A stretch of DNA of 44,917 nucleotides, from the NCBI GenBank assembly GCA_947453415.1, contig CANGGG010000017.1, positions 1 to 44,917 of the forward strand, given 5' to 3'. The translations under genes and the position numbers were made by a program. A model generated the notes under the pieces. The model was not told where the DNA came from and made no database searches. It was given only the letters and a program-made list of their open reading frames with translations. This document shows positions 17,364 through 25,400 of this stretch, one piece after another (positions within the stretch are counted from its first letter, which is position 1; the number at the start of each line of letters is the position of its first letter). The DNA is from Bacteroidota bacterium (GTDB taxonomy: Bacteria; Bacteroidota; Bacteroidia; UKL13-3).

Positions 17364-18938
17364 TTAATGTGATTCTTCAGCAACTTTTGCAAGTGTTTCT
17401 TTATTGGTTTTTTGCGTACGCAGCATAAATAAAAATGGAATGGTAGCAATAAAAAATATGCTAATAAGTAAAAATGAATCAAGGTATGAAAGCAAATAAG
17501 CTTGCTTTGTAATGGCTCCATCTAAGCCTCTGTATGCAGCTTTCTGAGCATCTAACAAATTAAAACCCTTACTTAAAAATAATTGAATACTGTCTGTTAT
17601 TCTTTGTATCATTTCTGGATCGTTAGCTGCAGTATTTGTTAGCAAATCTGTTCTGTGAATAGCAAATCTCTGTGTTACAAAAGTATTCATCATTGCAATT
17701 CCAAATGCACCGCCTAATTGCCTAAGCATATTGGTAAGTGCAATTCCCGATGGCATGTCTTTTGGCGCCAATCCAACTACAGCTTGATTAATAAGTGGAA
17801 CGGTTAAGCATGCTGTGCCAACACCTCTAAATACTTGCGGAATAGCAAACCACATTTGGCCTGCTTCTATTGTAGCCAATGATGAGGTATAACCATGAAG
17901 AATAAAGGAAACAAATCCAATAATTACATATACAATTGGAGGAGTTCCTGAACCTAAGGTTTTACCTATTATAGGCATTAGAAACAATCCAATAATGGTG
18001 CCTGGAACAATTGAAAATCCAGCCTCAGTAGGTGTATACCCCATTATTCTTTGAACTAAAACCGGAAAAATAAAGATAGAACCAAAGAGCCCAAAACCAC
18101 AAACAAAAGTTAGCACATTGCTAGCCACTAAATTTCGGTTTTTAAGTACTTTTAAATTAATGATGGGCAACGCTACATTTAATTGTCGCCATATAAAAGC
18201 ACCTAAACCAATGATGGCGGTAAATGTTAAAATTCGAATGTTGGTATCTTCAAACCAATCTTCGGCTTGGCCTTTTTCTAAAACATATTGTAAAGAGCCA
18301 ATACCTAAAACAAGCATTGCAATGGCAAAATAATCAATTTTTATAGCACTTCTATTGATGTTTAACTCATCTTCTTTTCTATCAATAAAAGTAATTGTAA
18401 GAACAGCCGCCAAAATTCCAAAAGGTATATTGATATCAAAAATTAAAGGCCATGAATAATTATCTACGATTAAACCCCCTAAAGTAGGACCAATGGTTGG
18501 TCCGAGCACAATTCCCATTCCAAAAATACCAGAGGCCATGGCTCTTTTTTTAGGTTCAAAAGCATCAAATAAAATTCCTTGTGAGGTAGATAGTAATGCT
18601 CCACCTCCAATTCCTTGAATAAAGCGCCAAGTTACCAAAACCCAAAGATTATTAGCATTACCACACATATAAGAAGCAATTGTAAAAATAATAATTGAAG
18701 TTAAATAATAATTTTTTCTTCCAAAATAACGCTGCAAAAAACCTGTCATTGGAATAATAATTACATTGGCTATGGCATAAGCAGTAACCACCCAAGAAGT
18801 ATCTTCAATGGTGGCTCCTAAATTTCCACTAATTTGCGAAAGTGCTACGTTTACAATAGATGTGTCAATCAGCTCCATAATTGCAGCCGATATGGTTGTA
18901 AACACAATCATAGCACGAATAAGACCTGTTGGGTACAT
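17364..18938 (-). CDS. emrB: DHA2-family MFS drug efflux permease (EmrB/QacA type)
   Basis: The 524 residues and the many hydrophobic segments fit the 14-helix DHA2 family. 'ELIDTSIVNVALSQI' (motif D1) is at the N-terminus, 'GFLQRYFGRKNYYL' is motif A, 'RFIQGIGGGALL' motif B, and 'GPTIGPTLGGLI' the antiporter motif C. It exports small lipophilic or amphipathic compounds in exchange for protons. In the EmrAB-TolC arrangement it works with the membrane-fusion protein encoded 5 bases upstream and the outer-membrane channel 11 bases downstream. Substrate unknown; given the surrounding paa genes, an aromatic acid is a reasonable guess. Confidence 0.94.
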   Translation of the reverse strand: MYPTGLIRAMIVFTTISAAIMELIDTSIVNVALSQISGNLGATIEDTSWVVTAYAIANVIIIPMTGFLQRYFGRKNYYLTSIIIFTIASYMCGNANNLWVLVTWRFIQGIGGGALLSTSQGILFDAFEPKKRAMASGIFGMGIVLGPTIGPTLGGLIVDNYSWPLIFDINIPFGILAAVLTITFIDRKEDELNINRSAIKIDYFAIAMLVLGIGSLQYVLEKGQAEDWFEDTNIRILTFTAIIGLGAFIWRQLNVALPIINLKVLKNRNLVASNVLTFVCGFGLFGSIFIFPVLVQRIMGYTPTEAGFSIVPGTIIGLFLMPIIGKTLGSGTPPIVYVIIGFVSFILHGYTSSLATIEAGQMWFAIPQVFRGVGTACLTVPLINQAVVGLAPKDMPSGIALTNMLRQLGGAFGIAMMNTFVTQRFAIHRTDLLTNTAANDPEMIQRITDSIQLFLSKGFNLLDAQKAAYRGLDGAITKQAYLLSYLDSFLLISIFFIATIPFLFMLRTQKTNKETLAKVAEESH

Positions 18939-18943
18939 AAATG

Positions 18944-19984
18944 CTAGTTCGTTTTTATATCAACAGTAACGCTTAAACCAGCTTTTAAATATTGCTTTAC
19001 TTCTGCCAAATTTTCAATTGATAATCGAACGGGAACACGTTGTGTAACTTTAACAAAATTTCCTGTTGCATTATCAGGAGGCAACAGCGTAAAACGTGCG
19101 CCTGTAGCATCGCTTAAGCTTGCAATCTTAGCTTTAATTTTCACATTTTCATACCCATCTAATTTTACTTCAGCTTCCATGCCTTCATGCAATTTCTCAA
19201 TTTGAGTTTCTTTAAAATTAGCTGTAATCCAAAAAGTTTCATTATTTACTATCGTAAATAGCGATTGACCTGGTTGAACATATTGTCCAGGTTGTAAATT
19301 AGTTTTACCTAATTTACCATTAATTGGCGAGGTAATGATAGTATAACTTAAGCGTAAATTTGCGTTTTTTAATGCTGCTTTTTTAGCAATCATCAAAGCT
19401 TGTACTTTTTCAATTTGTGCATTATAGTTACTTATTTGTGATTCAGCAAAACTAATTTGATCTTGATTTGCATTTAATTGTTTTTGTGAAGTCTCAAAAT
19501 TTGCTTTACTATCTTCTAATTGTTTTCGTGTTATTGAATTATCAGCTAATAAATTTTGATCACGTTCATAATCAGCCTTAGCTTTATTTAACCTTACTTT
19601 TTGAACATTTAAATTAGCCACAGCCACTTTACAATTTGCATTAGCACTCATTAGTTGAGCATTTGCTGTTGAAAAATCAGCTTGTGCAGAAAGCAAATCA
19701 GCTTGTGCTTGTTCTACAGCTATTTCATACTCACGGCTGTCAATTTTAACCAAGGTGCTTCCAGCAGATACCGTTTGATAATCCGATACATTTACTGAAT
19801 CAATATAGCCAGCTAAGCGACTAACTATAGGAGTAGCATTAGTCTCTAGTTGTGCATTATCTGTACTTTCATGGGTAAATGAGAAATATAATTTAAATGA
19901 GCCATAAACTAGTAATGCTCCTACTATTACTCCAAAAATAATTAGAGGTGCTTTTTTCTTTTTTGGTTGTGTTGTATTTTCCAT
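18944..19984 (-). CDS. emrA: HlyD/EmrA-family membrane fusion protein
   Basis: The 346-residue protein has a basic N-terminus (KKKK), one membrane helix (about 11-32) and 'STDNAQLETNATPIVSRLAGYIDSVNVSDYQTV', which is the first half of the biotinyl-lipoyl domain. A long coiled-coil hairpin (about 85-200, rich in A, Q, N and K) follows. 'SPINGKLGKTNLQPGQYVQPGQSLFTIV' closes the lipoyl domain before the beta-barrel. This is the EmrA layout. It links the inner-membrane pump to TolC across the periplasm. First gene of the leftward operon, read from a promoter that overlaps the MarR operator region. Confidence 0.94.
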   Translation of the reverse strand: MENTTQPKKKKAPLIIFGVIVGALLVYGSFKLYFSFTHESTDNAQLETNATPIVSRLAGYIDSVNVSDYQTVSAGSTLVKIDSREYEIAVEQAQADLLSAQADFSTANAQLMSANANCKVAVANLNVQKVRLNKAKADYERDQNLLADNSITRKQLEDSKANFETSQKQLNANQDQISFAESQISNYNAQIEKVQALMIAKKAALKNANLRLSYTIITSPINGKLGKTNLQPGQYVQPGQSLFTIVNNETFWITANFKETQIEKLHEGMEAEVKLDGYENVKIKAKIASLSDATGARFTLLPPDNATGNFVKVTQRVPVRLSIENLAEVKQYLKAGLSVTVDIKTN

Positions 19985-19999
19985 AATATTTTATGGTTT

Positions 20000-20031
20000 C
20001 AAAGTAAACCAAGTTGACTATAAAAGTCAAA
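20000..20031 (-). promoter_or_regulatory. Candidate promoter of the efflux operon
   Basis: On the minus strand: TTTG at 20031-20028, 20-base spacer, TTACTTTG at 20007-20000, one mismatch to TAnnTTTG. The TTGACT/AGTCAA operator lies between and over these boxes, so a bound regulator would block RNA polymerase. Confidence 0.6.
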
Positions 20032-20045
20032 TTAGTTGACTAATT
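20012..20045. promoter_or_regulatory. Compound MarR operator in the divergent gap
   Basis: Two overlapping symmetric sites are visible. TTGACT (20014-20019) and AGTCAA (20025-20030) form a 6-bp inverted repeat with a 5-base spacer. AATTAG-TTGA-CTAATT (20030-20045) is a near-palindrome with perfect 6-bp arms. AGTTGACTA occurs twice in direct orientation, 23 bases apart. Size and AT-rich symmetry suit MarR dimers. The sites cover the -33 boxes of both divergent promoters, so one regulator could control the pump and its own marR-paaD transcript. Confidence 0.75.
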
Positions 20046-20067
20046 ATTTTTTAAAAAAGTATATTTG
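20035..20067 (+). promoter_or_regulatory. Promoter of marR-paaD
   Basis: TATATTTG at 20060-20067 matches the -7 consensus exactly. GTTG at 20035-20038, inside the palindrome, with a 21-base spacer is the likely -33 box. The leader would be about 15 bases. Confidence 0.65.
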
Positions 20068-20086
20068 TTTTTAAAATGGCAATAAA

Positions 20087-20578
20087 ATGATGATTATAAA
20101 AGAAAAGCCAGCTGAAATAGACTCAAAAAATATTGGAAAACTAATTAATACTTGGAAGCGTTTTTTTGATGATTGGGCTTATGAACAACTTAATTTTCAT
20201 GGGTATGATTATTTTAAAATGGGCTACATGCCATTTATAATGAACATTTCGAAAGATGGAAGTACCAATAACGATGTGGCCATGAAAGCCAAAGTTACCA
20301 AGCAGGCCATGAGTAAAGTAGTTAAAGAGCTTTTAGAACATAAATTGATAAAAATTGAAAAACACGAAACAGATGCCAGGGCATCACTTATTTTTTTAAC
20401 TGTAAAAGGAAAAAATTTAATTCACGACACCAAAAGATGTGTAAATACCCTCAGTGGAGAATATGCAGAATTAGTGGGTGATAAAAATTATCAAATAATG
20501 ATAGACTCAATGTTTAAAATTGTAAAGCATCACGAATCAAAAACACATAATAAAACTTTGCAATTTAAAAATATTTAA
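20087..20578 (+). CDS. MarR-family transcriptional regulator
   Basis: The 163-residue protein has the winged-helix pattern of MarR. 'VAMKAKVTKQAMSKVVKELLEHKLIKIEKHETDARASLIFLTVKGKNLI' contains the recognition helix and the DxRxxxxxLTxxG wing (D-A-R-A). Helices on each side would form the dimer interface. It is divergent from the efflux operon over a 102-base gap holding symmetric operators, the classic local-regulator layout, so it likely represses the pump until a small aromatic ligand binds. It is also only 3 bases upstream of paaD, so its own promoter must drive paaD. A second ATG follows the first; either could be used. Confidence 0.92.
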   Translation: MMIIKEKPAEIDSKNIGKLINTWKRFFDDWAYEQLNFHGYDYFKMGYMPFIMNISKDGSTNNDVAMKAKVTKQAMSKVVKELLEHKLIKIEKHETDARASLIFLTVKGKNLIHDTKRCVNTLSGEYAELVGDKNYQIMIDSMFKIVKHHESKTHNKTLQFKNI

Positions 20579-20581
20579 AAA

Positions 20582-21067
20582 ATGATTACCGAAAAAGAAA
20601 TATGGACTGCACTTGAAGTAGTTAAAGATCCTGAAATACCTACGTTAAGTATGGTAGATATGGGTATTATTACCAAAGTAGAAATTCGTGGCGAAAGCAA
20701 TGTATACGTAGAAATGACGCCAACTTTTACTGGTTGTCCAGCATTAAAAATGATGGAAAACATGGTAGCTGACAGATTGAAAGAATTAGGCATTGAAACC
20801 ATAGAAGTTAAAACCACTTTTGATACACCTTGGAACAGCAATAAACTAACTGAACGAGGTTTATTATGTTTGAAAAAACATGGTTTGGCTCCTCCTCCAA
20901 AACATGAAGGGGAAATTACAATGGAGCTTTTGGAACATTGTATTTGCCCGCATTGCGGTAGCATAAACACAGAAATGAAAACGCCTTTTGGTCCTACATT
21001 GTGCCGCAGCATGCATTACTGCCACGATTGTTTGCAAGCTTTTGAACAGTTTAAACCGGTGGTTTAA
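20582..21067 (+). CDS. paaD: Phenylacetyl-CoA epoxidase assembly protein PaaD
   Basis: Residues about 1-75 are a MIP18/DUF59 domain: 'VKDPEIPTLSMVDMGIITKVEI' and 'TPTFTGCPALKMMENMV', with the Cys of TGCP. A C-terminal zinc-ribbon-like stretch with CxxCG (about 120-150: 'ICPHCGS', 'LCRSMHYCHDC') is the PaaD-specific addition. PaaD is thought to help mature metal centres of the epoxidase system. At 161 residues it is family length. It is cotranscribed with marR and is separated from paaABC by the leftward efflux operon. No paaE follows; the next gene is a histidine kinase after a strong hairpin. Confidence 0.94.
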   Translation: MITEKEIWTALEVVKDPEIPTLSMVDMGIITKVEIRGESNVYVEMTPTFTGCPALKMMENMVADRLKELGIETIEVKTTFDTPWNSNKLTERGLLCLKKHGLAPPPKHEGEITMELLEHCICPHCGSINTEMKTPFGPTLCRSMHYCHDCLQAFEQFKPVV

Positions 21068-21133
21068 ACAACAAAATTTCCATAAAAAAAATCAAAACAA
21101 AATGACACTTTGTTTTTTTTAAAAGAAAAATTG

Positions 21134-21195
21134 AACCACATAGACACATAGAAAACATAGCTTATAAACTATTTAAACTATGTATCTATGTGGTT
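21134..21195. repeat. 18-bp inverted repeat of ACATAG words, terminator-like, after paaD
   Basis: AACCACATAGACACATAG (21134-21151) pairs with 21178-21195 with one mismatch in 18, around a 26-base loop. The loop contains another CATAG copy. A T-rich run follows the right arm, so the hairpin could terminate marR-paaD transcription. The internally iterated ACATAGA words mark it as a repeat element and not a plain terminator. Confidence 0.7.
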
Positions 21196-21253
21196 TTTAT
21201 TTTATTATTAATTACTACAATCCTAAAATTTTCCTATTTTCGTTTTTACATAT

Positions 21254-22408
21254 ATGCGTTTATACGAACAAAAAAAATGGTGGAAGCGTGCATTGGCAAT
21301 CATTGCACTTTGTATAGGAATATTTTCAATTTGGTACACCACTAAATTAGTAAAACAGCTTTCTATTGAAGAAGAAAAAAAGATAAAATTATGGGCCAAT
21401 GCTACGCAATCAATGGCAAAGGCAGAAGGTAATATTGATTTTATGTTGGATATAGTTACCGGAAATGAAACCATTCCAATTATTCTTACTGATGGAAATA
21501 ACAACATCATTAGTTACAGAAATCTTGATTCCATTCAAGCAAAAGACACCGCTTTTTTAAACGACCAATTATTGGAAATGAAAAGCGAACATGAACCCAT
21601 CAAAATAGTTTATGATGCCGAAAATGATTTTTACAATTTACTATACTATAAAAATTCTATTGTTCTTACCCAATTAAAGGCTTATCCTGCTATTCAATTA
21701 GCTTTAATTGGTTTCTTTGCCATTATGAGTTATTTGGCGCTAAGCAGCAGCCGCAGAGCCGAGCAAAACCAAGTTTGGGTGGGAATGAGCAAAGAAACAG
21801 CGCATCAATTAGGAACTCCTATTTCCTCATTAAATGAATGGATAAATTTGTTAAGAGAAACTCCAAAAGAAGAGCAAGGATATTTACTAGATGAACTTCA
21901 AAACGATACCAAAAGATTGGAGTTAATTACCGAACGATTTAGCAAAATAGGATCTGAGCCTATTTTAAAAGAAGAAAACATGGATTTGGTGGTTGAAAAA
22001 TCAATGCAATACATGAAAACACGTGTTTCAAGTTTGGTAAATATTCATATTAACATAGCCAAACCTGGTAATTGGGCTAAAATAAATGTTCCATTATTTG
22101 ATTGGGTATTAGAAAATTTAAGCAAAAATGCCATAGATGCGATGAACGGAAAAGGTGAGTTAAATATAAACATTAGCCACGATACTAAGTTTGTATATAT
22201 TGACATTCACGATACCGGAAAAGGCATTCCAAAATCAAAATTCAATACAGTTTTCAAACCAGGATTTACCACCAAAAAACGTGGATGGGGACTTGGATTA
22301 TCGCTGGTAAAACGAATAGTAGAAGGTTACCATAAAGGTAAAATATTTGTTAGAAACAGCGAAGCCGGAAAAGGAACTACCTTTAGAATTATGCTGCATG
22401 TAGCATAA
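21254..22408 (+). CDS. Membrane sensor histidine kinase (orphan)
   Basis: The 384-residue protein has a membrane helix at about 12-32, a roughly 110-residue extracytoplasmic sensor segment, and a second helix at about 142-164. The kinase core follows: His184 in 'SKETAHQLGTPISSLNEW', N box 'LSKNAIDAM', G1 'DTGKGIP', F box 'FKPGFTTKKRG' and G2 'WGLGLSLV'. No HAMP domain separates helix and H box. It phosphorylates a response regulator in response to an envelope signal, but no regulator gene adjoins it. The next gene is convergent and unrelated. Orphan kinases of this compact form occur in Bacteroidota. Confidence 0.92.
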   Translation: MRLYEQKKWWKRALAIIALCIGIFSIWYTTKLVKQLSIEEEKKIKLWANATQSMAKAEGNIDFMLDIVTGNETIPIILTDGNNNIISYRNLDSIQAKDTAFLNDQLLEMKSEHEPIKIVYDAENDFYNLLYYKNSIVLTQLKAYPAIQLALIGFFAIMSYLALSSSRRAEQNQVWVGMSKETAHQLGTPISSLNEWINLLRETPKEEQGYLLDELQNDTKRLELITERFSKIGSEPILKEENMDLVVEKSMQYMKTRVSSLVNIHINIAKPGNWAKINVPLFDWVLENLSKNAIDAMNGKGELNINISHDTKFVYIDIHDTGKGIPKSKFNTVFKPGFTTKKRGWGLGLSLVKRIVEGYHKGKIFVRNSEAGKGTTFRIMLHVA

Positions 22409-22409
22409 A

Positions 22410-22438
22410 AAAAGCACCACTGAAACAGTGATGCTTTT
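22410..22438 (+). terminator. Terminator of the histidine kinase gene
   Basis: GCACCACTG (22414-22422) pairs with CAGTGATGC (22426-22434), one C-A mismatch, followed by TTTT. It begins 2 bases after the stop codon. Confidence 0.65.
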
Positions 22439-22457
22439 AATTCTCAAACAAATATTT

Positions 22458-22482
22458 AAAAAGCGGTTTTGAGCCGCTTTTT
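22458..22482. terminator. Bidirectional terminator between convergent genes
   Basis: AAAAAGCGG (22458-22466) and CCGCTTTTT (22474-22482) are perfect complements with a 7-base loop. It serves the kinase on one strand and the large T9SS gene on the other. Confidence 0.85.
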
Positions 22483-22497
22483 ATGTTTTTATTATTC

Positions 22498-25400
22498 TTA
22501 TTTTATGATTACTAAACGTGTTGTTTTGCTTAACTCCGTTGTACTTACTTTCACAAAGTATATTCCTTGTGTAATATCAGCAGTGTTTAATGAAATTTCG
22601 TTCATTCCTGAACTAAATCTCATTGAGTTTGTAGCTCTAATTGTTTTACCAGTAATGTCAATTAAATCAATTTGAACATCGTTAGCATTTAATAAATCGA
22701 ATGAAACAGTTACGTTTTCATTAGCAGGATTTGGATAAATAGCTATTTGATTCAGTGCTATATTTACTTCTTTCACATCGGTAGCAGTTACAGTTACAGT
22801 TTTAGTAATTGTATCAGCTAAAAATGCATTGCTTGCAATTAAACGAACGGTGTAAGTTCCGTTTGCAGCATAAGTGAATACTGGGTTTTTGGCCGATGAA
22901 GTATCAACGGTAGAAGTAGTAACTCCAAAATCCCAAGCATAAGTAGTAGCAGCACCTTTTTCATCGGTTGTGTTTGTGAAAGTAAACTCACGTGAACCAG
23001 CAGCAGTTCCTTGAACATAAGTAAAGTTTGCAGCAGGTTTATCAGATACTGAAACCACTACAGTTTTATTTACAAATGATGAATCAAAAGCATTTCTAGC
23101 AGTTAATTTAACGATAAAACTACCGTTTGTTGTAAATGTAAATGAAGGATTAGCTTGTGTTGATGAACCTAAACCACCAAAATCCCAACTGTAAGTAGTA
23201 TTAATTCCTCTTGTGTTTGTTAAATTAGTAAAGTTATAAACTTTAGAATTTGGAACAGAAGGCGCATAAGTAAAATCTACTAAAGGTGATGAATTAAATG
23301 GAGTTTTACCTGTTGTAAAGTTAGAACCAGCATTAGCAACTGAAGCACTTGCAGGAGCATAGTTAGGGTTAGTATATAAATTAGGTCTAACTAAATTTAC
23401 TTCGTTTGAAGTAGTGAAAGTATCAGTAGCATTTGAAACAACCCAAGCAGCAACAGCTGAAGAAGTTGTAACGGCAATTGTATCACTTGAAGATGCAATT
23501 TTACCAGCCCAACCTGAAGGAATTCCACCAATAATATTGTTTTTGAAAACAGCAGTTCCATTTTGGAAATGTGAGTTTGTTAAACGAGAATCAATTAATA
23601 AACCAGCATCAGGATAACCAGTCATAATAGAATTTACAACTGTTAAAGCAGAGTTTCTACGAATATGAGCCGCACGTCTGAAATTACTATTGATACTAGC
23701 AGTTTGACCTGTAAAGTAAGGACCAACTAAAGTTACGTTTGAGAAAATAGCAGCTGTTCTTGGAGAGTTAGTTGAACCATTTGCATCGTTATCGCTTTCA
23801 AATCCATTAGAACCACTTTGATCAGCATTTGAAGGAATACGAGCGCCTATTGCAAATTGAATTTGACCTCTAAATCCATTGTCAGAATCAAAATCATCGT
23901 CAATACCAGCATAAGCTACTAAATGTTTAGCATTTACTGTACCCCCAAACCACTCGTATGAGTCATCACCTGAGTATGAAACTTGAACGTTGTCAACTAA
24001 AGTTTTGCGACCAACTGAATAAAAAGTAATACCATTAATTTCAGAGTTAGCAGCAGTTGATAAAGGAATACCGGCAAATTCTACACGTGTATAAGTTAAA
24101 ACACCAGAGCTATCTTCATCATCAGTTCCACCATGACGGCCATCAATTAAACCAGCACCTATAACAGGTTTCGCTATTCCGCCTTCAGCGGCAGCAGTAT
24201 CACCTTGAGGTAAATTATGAACAGCTTTTCCTGTAAATACTAAACCACCCCAATTTCCAGGAGCTCTTAAACCAGCACCATTATTTGAAGTAAATACAAT
24301 TGGCTCAGCCAAAGTACCACGAGCTATTAATTTTGCTCCACGAGCTATAATTAAAGTACCTTTACCTGTTCCTCTAATTACTGTTCCAGCTTCAATGGTT
24401 AAAGTAGCATTGTTAGTTACATATACATAACCATCGTTTAATAAATAAACTTTGTTTTTAGTCCAAGTTGTATTAGCAGTAATGTCACCACCATTTATAG
24501 TTACTGTTGGAGCAGGATAAACAGTATTATTAGGATCAAAATTAGTCCAACCTTTAGTCCAATCTTTAGTTGTATCAGCACTTAAAGCACCTCGGTAATT
24601 GGTATATTCAAAAAAGTTGTTTTGAGGAACTGTAATGGTAACACCTACTATTTTTGAAACGGAAATACTGTCGTATTGGTTTTTTGCTTTTAAAGTAACA
24701 GTATAAAAACCATTAGCTGGAAAAGTAAAACTAGCACTAGTTGAAGTTGAAGTATCTGTTGAAGATGAAGCAACACCAAAATCCCATGAATATGAAGTCG
24801 CAAAACCTTTTGTATTTGTTGTATTATTAAATATAAAATCTCTTGAAGCTGCATTTGCTTGAGCAAATGTAAAATCAGCCGTAGGTTTTACATTTACAAC
24901 TATTGATTTTGAAGTAGTTGTTGAATCAAATTGATTTGTTACTTTTAAAGTAACAGTATAAGAACCACCAGCCGAGTAAGTAAATACAGGATTTATTGCT
25001 GAAGAAGTATCAGTAGTTGATGAAGAAACACCAAAATCCCAAGCATATTTTGAATTAAACCCTTTTGTATTAACAGTACTTGTAAAAGTATAAGCTAATA
25101 ATACATTTGATGAAGTAAAATCAACAATAGGTTTTACATCATTTACATCATAAGGAGTTTTACCAGTATTGAAATTTGTACCTGCTTTTGCAACTGAATT
25201 GCTCATTGGAGCAAAATTAGGATTGGTATATATATTAGGTCTAACTAAATTTACTTCATTTGAAGTAGTGAAGGTATCAGTAGCATTTGCAACAACCCAA
25301 GCGGCAACAGCTGAAGAAGTTGTAACAGCAATTGTATCACTTGAAGATGCAATTTTACCAGCCCAACCTGAAGGAATTCCACCAATAATATTGTTTTTGA

